Source: CAYUWG01 sp964448285 (lineage in GTDB: Bacteria; Bacteroidota; Ignavibacteria; SZUA-365). Taken from it: 10,950 nucleotides of DNA. Numbering within the stretch: the stretch's first letter is position 1; each line of letters starts with the position of its first letter. The notes under the pieces were generated by a model that did no database searches, was not told the DNA's origin, and worked only from the letters and a program-made list of their open reading frames with translations. Positions 1-8,000 of this stretch are shown piece by piece. Position numbers and translations under genes: made by a program. The DNA lies in assembly GCA_964448285.1 (NCBI GenBank), contig CAYUWG010000099.1:1-10950 (forward strand), in the 5' to 3' direction.

Positions 1-89
1 AAGAACGTAATTCCATACACACGTTCCATCGCAACGACAACGCGATTGTAGTAGGTCTCCACAAGCCGATGGATGATACCCGGATTCAT
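1..89 (-). CDS. possible truncated gene at left edge, unknown function
   Basis: On the minus strand a frame starting with ATG at 89 stays open to the window edge. It gives 29 complete codons beginning MNPGIIHRLVETYYNRVV, and the rest lies outside. The amino-acid pattern looks like an amphipathic helix, and codon use (frequent purine first position) resembles that of neighbouring genes. The gene points the same way as the operon to its right, with a 132-base gap after the NYN gene. No Shine-Dalgarno site precedes the ATG; a TTG further upstream in the same frame is an alternative start. I do not recognise the family. The fragment is too short to exclude a chance open frame, and two other frames (one per strand) are also open here. 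Confidence 0.3.
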   Translation of the reverse strand, partial: MNPGIIHRLVETYYNRVVVAMERVYGITF

Positions 90-150
90 GTTTGTACGTG
101 CAAGTCTGTGAAAGGCATTGGTCAAAGCTATTCATTTGACGAGGTTCATA

Positions 151-182
151 CAAAGCAACGCAATGAAGGATCATGTTCGCAA
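151..182 (-). promoter_or_regulatory. weak candidate Bacteroidota-type promoter
   Basis: Read on the minus strand, CTTG (TTG at 182-180) is followed after 21 bases by TTGCTTTG (158-151). This resembles the Bacteroidota housekeeping consensus TTG-N19-21-TAnnTTTG with one mismatch. Transcription starting just after it would leave a leader of about 60 bases before the ATG at 89, which fits the partial left-edge gene. The motif is short and degenerate, so a chance match is quite possible. Confidence 0.2.
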
Positions 183-221
183 GTCCTCTTCATTCGTCGA
201 ATCCGATTGTCGTCGGCGCTC

Positions 222-695
222 TCATTCGCGGGCTTTTTTCCACCCGAAAAGTTCTTTCCACTCTTCGATCTCAGAGGCGGACAAAGATCTCTCTTGCTTC
301 TTCAGCGGTTCGCCCTTGCGTTTCCTTTCTTCGAGACTCGCAAGGAACGATTCCGAGGACATGACTTCCGCACCGAGGACGGCTGCATGATGCGCGACTT
401 CATGATCGGATGAGACGACCACGAACGCCGCATTGCTGCGTTGTTTTTCTAAGTAGTGCCTGATCCAAAGATCGGCCGATTGCACCCCACTGAATACAAC
501 CTGACAGCTACGCCCGATGCGGATGGCTTCGCCGACACCATCGAAGACGAAGCGAAGGTTGATTTTGACAGAACATCGCGAACGGACGAATTCGACGAAG
601 GCACGCCGTGCCGCATCGGGTGCGGTTCCAGCAGATTGCGATCTGTGTTTCCTCATCACGTTGTATCCATCGATAAGAATTTCGCGCCGCTTCAT
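222..695 (-). CDS. YacP-like NYN/PIN-domain protein (predicted RNA nuclease)
   Basis: A 157-residue protein that matches the NYN_YacP layout nearly end to end. NYN domains have a PIN-like fold with clustered acidic residues that bind metal for RNA cleavage; YacP relatives are predicted, but not firmly shown, to process rRNA or mRNA. Visible motifs are LIDGYN near residue 9 (first Asp), FVFDG near 52, SADLWIR near 75 and VVVSSDHEVA near 97 with its Asp, all in the expected order. The C-terminal 45 residues are charged and probably helical. I chose the ATG at 695 because GGATGGAAG precedes it and the motif then starts four residues in, as usual. An ATG at 707 would add MDGS but lies directly against the U-tract of the terminator at 714-740 and has no ribosome-binding site. 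No promoter is obvious, so read-through from the operon to the right may contribute. Confidence 0.85.
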   Translation of the reverse strand: MKRREILIDGYNVMRKHRSQSAGTAPDAARRAFVEFVRSRCSVKINLRFVFDGVGEAIRIGRSCQVVFSGVQSADLWIRHYLEKQRSNAAFVVVSSDHEVAHHAAVLGAEVMSSESFLASLEERKRKGEPLKKQERSLSASEIEEWKELFGWKKARE

Positions 696-713
696 GCTTC
701 CATCCATCAGAAA

Positions 714-740
714 CGAAAAATCCCGGAGAGTCCCGGGATT
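714..740 (-). terminator. intrinsic terminator closing the five-gene operon
   Basis: On the minus strand an 8-base stem (AATCCCGG with CCGGGATT, loop GACTCT) at 740-719 is followed by TTTTTCGTTTC. The stem can be extended outward with a two-base bulge. It lies 18 bases after the stop of the YgiT-type gene at 759 and ends just before the NYN gene, so it should end the operon's transcript and partly insulate the NYN gene. Confidence 0.85.
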
Positions 741-758
741 CGTTTCGCAGCAAGAGAC

Positions 759-1133
759 TCACTCATCCCAGTCTTCAAGGTCGGTCTCCATCAGTCCTTT
801 GATGTCTTCATCCGTAGCATAATGCGTTGGATCGGAATCGCGGTCTGCATCACCGGAAGTTTTTTTTCTGTGCGCATGCGCCTTCGCTACAGTCAGTGGA
901 TCGGAAAACGTATAGACGGGGACTTCGATCACCTTCTTCGGTTTCTTTTTGTGAAGCGAGAACATCTTGTCCTGGATGTCTGCGCCGAAATATTCTTCAC
1001 CGCAGTTGTTGCAGACTCCGGCAGGCACGTCTTCGAAAATGACCATCGAATCGCCGAACCACATTTCAACCCGAACGTGGCGCTCTTCGACGGTACTGCC
1101 GCAGTAGGTACAGGATGAGTATTGGCGAATCAT
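759..1133 (-). CDS. YgiT-type zinc-finger protein, antitoxin-like
   Basis: A 124-residue protein. Its first 55 residues form a YgiT-type zinc finger: CTYC (Cys8, Cys11), a short beta region ending in FEDVPAGV, then CNNCGEEYF (Cys41, Cys44). This is the N-terminal module of MqsA/YgiT antitoxins and also occurs alone next to DUF4258 proteins. The helix-turn-helix found in full MqsA is missing. Instead there is a basic stretch (HKKKPKKV) and an acidic tail ending ETDLEDWDE. The ATG overlaps the stop of the upstream gene as ATGA and has GGAG six bases ahead, so the two should be translated together. By family and neighbour it is a candidate antitoxin for the small basic protein before it. With no DNA-binding domain it is unlikely to repress its own promoter. 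Zinc-finger identity is strong; the antitoxin role is inference. Confidence 0.75.
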   Translation of the reverse strand: MIRQYSSCTYCGSTVEERHVRVEMWFGDSMVIFEDVPAGVCNNCGEEYFGADIQDKMFSLHKKKPKKVIEVPVYTFSDPLTVAKAHAHRKKTSGDADRDSDPTHYATDEDIKGLMETDLEDWDE

Positions 1134-1417
1134 GATTTTCTCCGATGAGTCCGATCGATGTATCCCACGATGCGAACGGTTTTTCCGTCCGGAGTTTGGA
1201 CACAGATGAGATCGCCTTTTCGATTCTTTTGCGGAAGTCCCATCTGGAAATTGAAATCCGGATCGGAGAGCACGTTTTCATCTTTCAGTTCGGACTGTGC
1301 GAGCATTTTCACAAGGTCGGATATCACGAATCCGTCACGACAAAAACGTTTGAACATTTTCTTCGAAAGCTCGACGCGGTTCTCACTCGCAAGCCGTTTG
1401 ACGCGCGTTTCGTTCAT
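1130..1417 (-). CDS. small basic DUF4258-like protein, candidate toxin partner
   Basis: A 95-residue, Lys/Arg-rich protein. Its layout resembles DUF4258: an N-terminal helix (ELSKKMFKRF), a second helix (VISDLVKMLAQSEL) and C-terminal strands DLICVQTPDGKTVRIVGYID, close to the usual 'vvvaid..g.irIitvY' ending. DUF4258 genes are often paired with YgiT-type zinc-finger genes in toxin-antitoxin-like cassettes, and such a gene follows with a 4-base overlap. The match is remote: the conserved 'S.HA..R...R' of typical DUF4258 is replaced by SKKMFKRFCRD, without the histidine. The start lies 2 bases after the HPPD stop, with GAGGGA inside the end of that gene as ribosome-binding site. Function is unproven; it could also be a regulatory subunit without toxicity. 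Confidence 0.6.
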   Translation of the reverse strand: MNETRVKRLASENRVELSKKMFKRFCRDGFVISDLVKMLAQSELKDENVLSDPDFNFQMGLPQKNRKGDLICVQTPDGKTVRIVGYIDRTHRRKS

Positions 1418-1419
1418 GG

Positions 1420-2535
1420 TTAGAGATTCCCTCGACGCTCTTGCTCCCGCTCAATCGATTCGAAGAGCGCTTTGAAATTTCCCTTGCCAAAGCTTTCTGC
1501 GCCCTTTCGTTGAATGATCTCGATGAACAGCGTCGGGCGGTCTTCAACCGGCTTGGTAAAAAGTTGAAGCATGTACCCTTTGTCATCCCGATCGACGAGA
1601 ATGCCGAGTTTCATGAGCGCTTCGATCTGTTCATCGATCGTCCCGACGCGATCGAGCAGGTCCTGATAATAGGATGCCGGGGTATCGAGGAACTCAACGC
1701 CCTGTGCCCTCATGCGGGTAATCGTCTCGATGATGTCTTCCGTGACCATCGCGATGTGCTGCACGCCCGGACCATTGTTGAACGTGATGTACTCCTCGAT
1801 CTGGGATTTCCTTTTCCCTTCCGCAGGTTCATTGATCGGAAACTTGATCCACTTATTCTGATTCGAGACGACGGTGGAACGCAACGCCGAATATTCGGTC
1901 GAAATATCCTTGTCGTCAAAAGAGACGAAGCGGGAAAAGCCGAAAACGGTGTCGTAGAAGTTGACGGTCTTTTCCATTTCGTCCCAGCCGACGTTCCCGA
2001 CGACATGATCGACATACTTCAAACCGACAGGACGAGCGAGCGGGTCAGGCGGCATTTGCTTGAAGCCAGGAAGAAATGGCCCGGCGTAATCTTTCTTTTC
2101 GACGAAAGTGTGAACCGTGTCGCCGTAAGTTGCCACTGTTGCGAGTTTGACCTTGCCATGTTCATCTTCGAGCACGCGAGGCTCCATCACTCCCGTCGCA
2201 CCGCGCTTCACCGCTTCGCTGTATGCGAATTCTGCGTCGTCGCTTTCCATGGCCACGTCGCGAACACCGTCACCGTGCTTCACGAGGAATGAAGTTACCA
2301 AGCCGTCTTCGGCGAGCGGCGTCGTCAGGATGAGCCGGATTTTATCCTGCTGCAAAGCGTAGGAAACCTTTCCGCGTTCACCGGTCTCCGGCCCTTTGTA
2401 GCCTACGAGGGAAAAACCGAATGCGACGCGGTAAAAGTATGCCGACTGCTTTGCGTTTCCACAAAACAATTCGCAGTGGTGCACAGCACGCAAATGCAAT
2501 GTGTCGGCATTCAATTCATTCGTTTCGACAAACAT
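1420..2535 (-). CDS. hpd: 4-hydroxyphenylpyruvate dioxygenase
   Basis: A 371-residue non-haem Fe(II) enzyme that converts 4-hydroxyphenylpyruvate and O2 to homogentisate in tyrosine breakdown. Two vicinal-oxygen-chelate halves are visible. The N-terminal half starts at HLRAVHHCELFCGNAKQSA. The C-terminal half carries the iron ligands His177 (KYVDHVVGNV), His260 (GVQHIAMVTEDI) and Glu339 (LFIEIIQRKG). The ending GKGNFKALFESIEREQERRG is the classic HPPD C-terminus, and the length matches the family. The ATG at 2535 was chosen because MFVETNEL leads straight into the domain and lies 4 bases after the macro gene's stop; a longer frame back to 2769 only reads through that gene in another phase. 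AGAGAGG sits about 14 bases ahead of the start, rather far. No homogentisate dioxygenase or other tyrosine-pathway gene is next to it. Confidence 0.96.
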   Translation of the reverse strand: MFVETNELNADTLHLRAVHHCELFCGNAKQSAYFYRVAFGFSLVGYKGPETGERGKVSYALQQDKIRLILTTPLAEDGLVTSFLVKHGDGVRDVAMESDDAEFAYSEAVKRGATGVMEPRVLEDEHGKVKLATVATYGDTVHTFVEKKDYAGPFLPGFKQMPPDPLARPVGLKYVDHVVGNVGWDEMEKTVNFYDTVFGFSRFVSFDDKDISTEYSALRSTVVSNQNKWIKFPINEPAEGKRKSQIEEYITFNNGPGVQHIAMVTEDIIETITRMRAQGVEFLDTPASYYQDLLDRVGTIDEQIEALMKLGILVDRDDKGYMLQLFTKPVEDRPTLFIEIIQRKGAESFGKGNFKALFESIEREQERRGNL

Positions 2536-2539
2536 GGAG

Positions 2540-3103
2540 CTATTCCAGTCCTCTCTTTCTTCTCTGTTCTTGAATGATCTCGCGGAAAAATTCCGCTGTT
2601 TCCAAATCGATATTTGTGAGTTTGATGAGACGGATCGTAGTGGTCGTCTCGGCGAGAAAGATACAAATTGTCTCCCAAATAATGCGGGCACAGCGCGGTT
2701 TCGGAAAGCCGAATATCCCCGAACTGATGGCGGGAATCGCAATAGATGAAAGCCCCAACTCCGTCGCACGCATCAACACCGAACGCACCGCTGAACGAAG
2801 GAGATTATCCTCATCGTGGCCGCCGCCACGCCAGACCGGACCGACGGCATGGATGACGAACCGCGTGCGCAACGCACCCGCAGTGGTGACGACCGCAGAG
2901 CCTGTCGGCGTGTGCCCGATGTGGTCGGATTCCTCCTGAATGACCTGCCCGCCGGCTCGAACGATTGCACCTGCGACACCCCCGCCGTGCTGCAGATATT
3001 CATTCGCCGCATTGACAATGGCATCGACTTCTTCCCTCGTAATATCACCGACGACACTCTGAACGGTTACAGGACCGACCGCTATCTCCGCGAGAACATT
3101 CAT
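2540..3103 (-). CDS. macro-domain protein (ADP-ribose binding, probable deacetylase/hydrolase)
   Basis: A 187-residue stand-alone macro domain. Macro domains bind ADP-ribose, and bacterial MacroD-type members remove O-acetyl from O-acetyl-ADP-ribose or ADP-ribose from acidic residues. The signatures are all present: VVGDIT (18-22) for the adenine pocket, VDAIVNAAN (26-34), HGGGVAGAI (39-47) for the phosphate/distal ribose loop, FVIHAVGPVWRGG (82-94) and IPAISSGIFGFP (123-134) for the second phosphate loop. The family length is usually 170-190 residues. The C-terminus (EQRRKRGLE) is charged. The ATG overlaps the exonuclease stop as ATGA, with only a weak ribosome-binding site, so translational coupling is likely. 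It could be an ADP-ribose metabolite scavenger or a protein/DNA de-ADP-ribosylase; the sequence alone does not decide. Confidence 0.92.
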   Translation of the reverse strand: MNVLAEIAVGPVTVQSVVGDITREEVDAIVNAANEYLQHGGGVAGAIVRAGGQVIQEESDHIGHTPTGSAVVTTAGALRTRFVIHAVGPVWRGGGHDEDNLLRSAVRSVLMRATELGLSSIAIPAISSGIFGFPKPRCARIIWETICIFLAETTTTIRLIKLTNIDLETAEFFREIIQEQRRKRGLE

Positions 3104-3789
3104 GACCGCTTATTGAGATGCCCCATCGATTCATCCCATGCAAGAAACAGGTTCCTTGTCGCAATGATGTCCAGTGCATTGTACTCTGCGATTTCCCTGA
3201 ACCGTCCCTCGCGGAACAGCGCATTGACGTCAAGTCCGGTGACGCCATGTCGCTTGGGACTATCGATGCCGAACGCCATGCAGATGAAGTCGAGACTGAA
3301 CTTGCGGAAAGCGCCGTAGAACGTGAGTTGATCGAGAAGGTCGCAATGTTGGTTTGCATCGTACCGGTACGGCAGAAGGTTCCGCGACGCTTTAACGCCG
3401 AGCATCGCGGAACGGATATGAAGGAAAGGGCCATCGAAGGTCCTCCCATTGAACGTGACCATCTGATCGAAATTCTTTATCCGATCCCAAAATCGTTCGA
3501 TGAGCTCACGCTCAGAACCCGGGATGAACGCGATGTTGCCATCAGGTGATTTCCATGGTTGCGTTCCTGTGGGAGCTTGAACGAGTACTTCGCCGTTTTG
3601 TGAATCCACATTGAGCAGACCGATGCAGACGACCTCGGCGGTGTAAGGATAGAGATTTACCTTGAGCTTCTCTGCTTCCAATTCCTCCGGTGTTTTGGCA
3701 AACCGTGTAAGGTAATCCTGCTGCTGTTCATCGAGTGAATCGAAATCGCGGCCGGATGTTTCTATGTCGAATACGACGCGTTTGAGCAT
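3100..3789 (-). CDS. PolB-like DEDDy 3'-5' exonuclease
   Basis: A 229-residue stand-alone exonuclease of the 'predicted 3'-5' exonuclease related to the PolB exonuclease domain' family. ExoI is VVFDIETSG (Asp8, Glu10). ExoII is VTFNGRTFDGPFL (Asn114, Asp119). ExoIII is EYNALDIIATRN with Tyr203 and Asp207, making it DEDDy type. An additional HCDLLDQL (148-155) matches the conserved substrate-side segment. The N-terminal insertion SLDEQQQDYL up to LYPYTAEVVCIG is typical of this family, common in Bacteroidota. It should remove 3' nucleotides from DNA (or RNA) using two metal ions; a repair role is inference. GAGGAG lies 8 bases before the ATG. It is the first gene of the tight run ending at 759, starting 22 bases after a terminator. 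Confidence 0.9.
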   Translation of the reverse strand: MLKRVVFDIETSGRDFDSLDEQQQDYLTRFAKTPEELEAEKLKVNLYPYTAEVVCIGLLNVDSQNGEVLVQAPTGTQPWKSPDGNIAFIPGSERELIERFWDRIKNFDQMVTFNGRTFDGPFLHIRSAMLGVKASRNLLPYRYDANQHCDLLDQLTFYGAFRKFSLDFICMAFGIDSPKRHGVTGLDVNALFREGRFREIAEYNALDIIATRNLFLAWDESMGHLNKRS

Positions 3790-3811
3790 GAGACAGGCTC
3801 CTCGTTAATGG

Positions 3812-3832
3812 AAAAATCCCCGAGTGCCGGGG
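3812..3832 (-). terminator. intrinsic terminator after asd
   Basis: On the minus strand CCCCG-GCACT-CGGGG (3832-3818) is followed by ATTTTTC. This 5-base GC-only stem with a U-tract lies 12 bases after the asd stop at 3845 and 22 bases before the exonuclease start. It should end asd transcription, with some read-through possible because the stem is short. Confidence 0.8.
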
Positions 3833-3844
3833 TACTGAATGCTC

Positions 3845-4873
3845 TTAAAAAGCGGGAACGTGCACACGATGCGCGGCAGGACCCTTTACCCATGCTTCCA
3901 CGATCTGCACCGCATTCGTCGCTGCACCTTTGCGTAAATTATCCGCGACTATCCACATCGAAAGGCCGTTCTGCACACTCTCATCCCGCCGCAATCTCCC
4001 GACGAATACTTCATCGCGATCATCGACGTCCAAAACGGTTGGGTACGATCCCTCATCGAGATCGTCCATAAGCACGACACCTTTTGCCGTGCTTAAAAGC
4101 TTCCTGACCTGAGACATCTCGAACGGCTGTTCGAATTCGACGTTCACTGCTTCACTGTGGCAATTCAGAACCGGAACGCGCACGCACGTCGGCGAAACCT
4201 TGACGCTTCGGTCATGAAAGATCTTCTGTGTCTCGTCGATCATCTTGTATTCTTCCTTCGAAAGACCGTCGCTGAAGATGACAGCAATCTGCGGGATGAC
4301 ATTCGATGCGATGCGATGGGGAAATGCCGGATGCTCGACGGCTTTTCCATTCATCTCATGGACAAGCTGTGAAATGCCGCGATGCCCTGCTCCGCTGACG
4401 GCCTGATATGTCGCAACGACGATCCGCTTAATGCGAAAAGCGTCATGAAGCGGCTTCAGCGCAACGACCATTTGGATCGTGGAGCAATTCGGATTCGCAA
4501 TGATATGCGATTTGTACATGAAGATATCACGCGGATTCACTTCAGGAACCACGAGCGGAACGTTTTCATGCATCCGGAACTCGCTGCTGTTATCGACGAC
4601 GATGCGGCAATGGCGTGCGGCGAAGGGCACCCACTTCTTACTCACTTCACTCCCGGCGGCGAAGAACGCGATCTCCGCATGAACGAAGACGGATTCATCC
4701 AACTCACAGACGCGCAGCATGCGGTTCTTGAAGAGAATTTCTGTGCCTTTCGATTTACTGCTTCCAACTGCGATGACACGATCGACAGGGAAATTCCGTT
4801 CTTCCAGAATCTGAAGGATCTTCCGGCCAACCATCCCCGTCGCACCCACGACAACGATATCATATAACTTCAT
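3845..4873 (-). CDS. asd: aspartate-semialdehyde dehydrogenase
   Basis: A 342-residue cytoplasmic enzyme. It reduces aspartyl phosphate with NADPH to aspartate semialdehyde, the branch point to diaminopimelate/lysine, threonine and methionine. The N-terminal Rossmann motif is VVVGATGMVG (7-16). Phosphate-binding Arg100 is in DNSSEFR. The catalytic Cys130 is in IIANPNCSTIQ. Substrate-site Arg232 and catalytic His239 lie in VRVPVLNCHSEAVNVE. The wording 'RVP..HSEAVNVE' and the length of about 340 match the Gram-positive/Bacteroidota-type subfamily rather than the longer proteobacterial one. GAGG lies 6 bases before the ATG. The 166 bases upstream, up to the stop of the next gene, contain no clear terminator and no confident promoter. 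It is transcribed alone and closed by the terminator at 3812-3832. Confidence 0.96.
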   Translation of the reverse strand: MKLYDIVVVGATGMVGRKILQILEERNFPVDRVIAVGSSKSKGTEILFKNRMLRVCELDESVFVHAEIAFFAAGSEVSKKWVPFAARHCRIVVDNSSEFRMHENVPLVVPEVNPRDIFMYKSHIIANPNCSTIQMVVALKPLHDAFRIKRIVVATYQAVSGAGHRGISQLVHEMNGKAVEHPAFPHRIASNVIPQIAVIFSDGLSKEEYKMIDETQKIFHDRSVKVSPTCVRVPVLNCHSEAVNVEFEQPFEMSQVRKLLSTAKGVVLMDDLDEGSYPTVLDVDDRDEVFVGRLRRDESVQNGLSMWIVADNLRKGAATNAVQIVEAWVKGPAAHRVHVPAF

Positions 4874-5039
4874 TGTGAACCTCGATTCGAAATTGTTGCG
4901 CTTTCAAAAATCGCTGTAGAGAAAATGGTGATTCGAGAATTCATTCGCAACGGCTCACACATGCGCGTCGTTCTCGATTGACGTTTCTCCACGCGAATCA
5001 CGGGCTTCCGGGCAAACGACGATTGGAGCGTATGAGAGG

Positions 5040-8000
5040 TTAAAATTCGGCGCCGAGCGAGAAGTAGTATTTCGGTTTCGAGAAACTTGAGCCGTTGAAT
5101 GCCCAGCCCACGTCAAACTTCAGCGGCATTCCGAGGAACCACATGCGTGTTCCAAGCCCGGTTCCCATCAGCAAATCTTTGCTGATCGTACCTCCATATT
5201 CGTCCTTCGTGAAAGCCTGGAACGAACTGAAGCTATTGCTCGCACCGCCGATGTCGATGAATACCGCCGCATTCATCGTTTGAAGAATGAACGGAAGGAG
5301 ACCGCCGAGAAAGTACTTGACGACGGGGAATCGGATTTCCATGTTGCCGAGAGCGTACTTCGTTCCTATTCGTGCATTGTAGTTATACCCACGCAGCGGC
5401 AACGCGGGCGTGAGGAATGCAAAGTCCTCGACGTTCTCGATGGGAATGCGGTCGTCTTCAAACTCGCGATTGATCCAGTTCTCCGTTCCTCCGATGAAGA
5501 AGCGCTGTGCATTCGGTCCGAAGCTTGCCCCACCGGAACCACGAATCACAAAAGAAATATCCTCGCTGAGTTTGTAGTACTGCCGGTAATCGAAGGTGAC
5601 AGAGGTGAAGGCCAATCCGTTGCTCCCGAGACTGGGACTTCCGAAGAGGCGCACTTCATACCGATTCCCCTTCACGGGCGCCCACATGCCCCAGAGCGTG
5701 TTATCGTGGACATAGGCGACATTCGGTAAAACGATCGTCTTTTCCGAAGAAGGCATCGCAGGGTTGTACACGTTCTCGCGCGAGATATTCATGAGCGTTG
5801 CGCTTCCTTCGAACCGGTTGAAGCGGTCAATCGGATATGACATCGATATACCGCCTCCGAACTGACGATAGCGGAAAAGATCGATCGTGCCGTCGCCTTC
5901 TCCCCATAGAAACCTCGCACTGTGGAATCCTTCAAAACCCCAGTCGATTCGCTCTGGGAGATAATAGTAGGCCAAAGCATAGTCACTGTTCGTCAAGTCC
6001 CCGAGGAGGTTTGTCACGAAATAGATTTGATGATCCCCAAGCAAGTCGCTGAATGCCATTTGTGTACTGCCGAGGATTCCATAGAAGGTTGAGAATCCCG
6101 CGTTACCCCAAACAAGATCCGGAGAGAAACTCAGCTTGTACTTGTGAATGATGTAGTTTCCCTCTTCATCCTTGTTGTTCTTGACGACGAAAATCTCAGG
6201 CTGCTTCGTTTTCTTCTTTGTTGCATCGGGTTCCGTGAACAGGATGCGGTTATCGCCCGTGGATGCAGCCGTGTCCTTCACGATCGTATCGCTCGGTCCG
6301 AGGACAATTTCAAAACTCTCACCATACGCGATGCGTTCATTTCTTTCACCGGACGGGATGGAATCCGTTTTTTTCGCCACACCTGCTGTTTCTCGTTTCC
6401 GTCTTTTGATGAACTCCGTGTTATCGACATTCTGAATGCGTTCGAGTTCGAAAGGTGTTTTGAGAAGGAAGATGTCGAATCCGGCTTCATACATTGAGGA
6501 AAACGCAAGCTTGCTACCATCCGATGACAATGATATCTGGTAGATGCCAGTGAGCGAGTTTGTTATCGGATGCGGGTCATTCCGCTCAAGATCATGGACG
6601 TAGAGGTTATTGATACCGCTCGCATCGGAAATGTAAATGAGCTTCTTCCCATCGGGGCTGACGAGAGGGAATGCTTCGGTCGCCGAGGGCGAATCCGTGA
6701 CGCGAGTAATGAGATCGGTCTGCAGCGAGTACCGATACACGTCCATTTGTGAGTAGTCGTGTTCGAAGATATCGAAGTTCTCCGGGATGGCGCTGTGAGT
6801 GAGATATCCCTTCCTGTCGGAAGTGAAATACAGCGTTTCACCGTCGGGCGCCCATGACGGCTGCGCATCGGTGAACATGTCATTCGTGATGTTCGTGAGT
6901 TTTCTGATCGTGAGGTCATACACCCAGATATCGGATTGCTTCGATGTATTGCCGACGAATGCGATCCGGTCGCCGTTCGGTGACCACGCAACGGTGAAGA
7001 TACCGTCCATCTCAACCGGAAGCTTTTGCCGACGACCGCTCTCGACGTCGATAATGTATATGGCATCACTCGCACCGGATTTTGCGGAAAACGCGATCGA
7101 CCTTCCGTCCGATGACCAGGTAATTCCCGGCGTGAGGAGGTGGAGTTCTTCGAAATCGTTCGTCGTTTGCCCTTCGATGATTTGGTGAACCTGACTTCCG
7201 TCGTTTGCATTCATGAGATAGACGCCAAAAAAATCGTCCCTGTCGGAAATGAACGCGATGCGATCACCGGAAGGCGAAAGCGCCGGGCTGGTGTTGTAGA
7301 AATTTAAAAGCGCGCGGTGGTTTGTCAGTCTCTTTGCATACGTCTCGGCAGAAACGCGATTGGCAACGTCGGCCCAGTAGAGAACCTTCTGTTCCTTCAG
7401 CCATCGCTCGGAAAGTTCTTCGACCGTTAAACCGATCGCAGCCTTGAATCCCTGGTCGAGGCTCCGTGCGGCTCGAACTTTATTGAGAATCTCACCGACC
7501 TTTTTCTTCCCGTACTTTTCGGCGATGTACCACCAGACACTTTGCCCGCCCCTGTACGCGAAGTAGCCGTTGAGCCTCGGAATCGGCGGGAGATAATTGC
7601 TCGTGCTTGCATCGCGCAAGAACATATCGGAATCCGTGTCCCAGCCATCGCGGGCATGGTATTCTGCGATTCCCTCATTGAACCAGAGCGGAAGCTGCAA
7701 GGTGGAGCCGCTGGCAATCAGCGCCTGGATCGAGCCGCCGTAGAACATGTCGTTGATGACGGCGTGAATCAACTCATGATGGATCACATGCCGGAATCGC
7801 TCATAGGAACCTTCGAATGGAATCACGATCCGGTTTTTGAACAGCTCCGTCACACCGCCAATACCTTCTTCCAGATACGCATTGACGACGTTCGTTTGTT
7901 GGAAATCGTTGTGCGAGTTGTACACGACGAACGGAATCCGGCTCGTGATGCGAAACGAAAAATCTCTCTGGATTTTCTCCAACGCCTCTTCGGCGGCTTT

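Noticed and set aside
1..174. Cys-rich minus-strand frame from ATG at 174 with AGAGG upstream
   Set aside because: It is open to the edge and has a possible ribosome-binding site, but its composition (many Cys, mixed) looks like an out-of-frame reading of the more natural frame starting at 89.
3..413. plus-strand frame open from the left edge to 413
   Set aside because: It would run through most of the NYN gene on the opposite strand and is codon-aligned antisense to it, which explains the lack of stops.
456..1118. 220-residue plus-strand open frame
   Set aside because: It lies opposite the NYN gene, the terminator and the YgiT-type gene, has no family motifs, and crosses a clear minus-strand terminator. 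It is a shadow.
1441..2292. 283-residue plus-strand open frame
   Set aside because: It is antisense, in register, to HPPD, whose catalytic residues and C-terminal signature are unmistakable; openness follows from the codon pattern of the real gene.
2536..2769. 78-residue N-terminal extension of HPPD
   Set aside because: It reads through the 3' end of the macro-domain gene in another phase and has no HPPD similarity; the domain starts right after the ATG at 2535.
2540..3103. DarTG-type DNA ADP-ribosylation toxin-antitoxin system suggested by the macro domain
   Set aside because: No DarT-like ADP-ribosyltransferase is next to it, and the neighbours are an exonuclease and HPPD.
4874..5039. terminator or regulatory hairpin between the barrel gene and asd
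   Set aside because: Only 4-base pairings and a partial palindrome around GAATTC are visible, with no U-tract; not enough to call.
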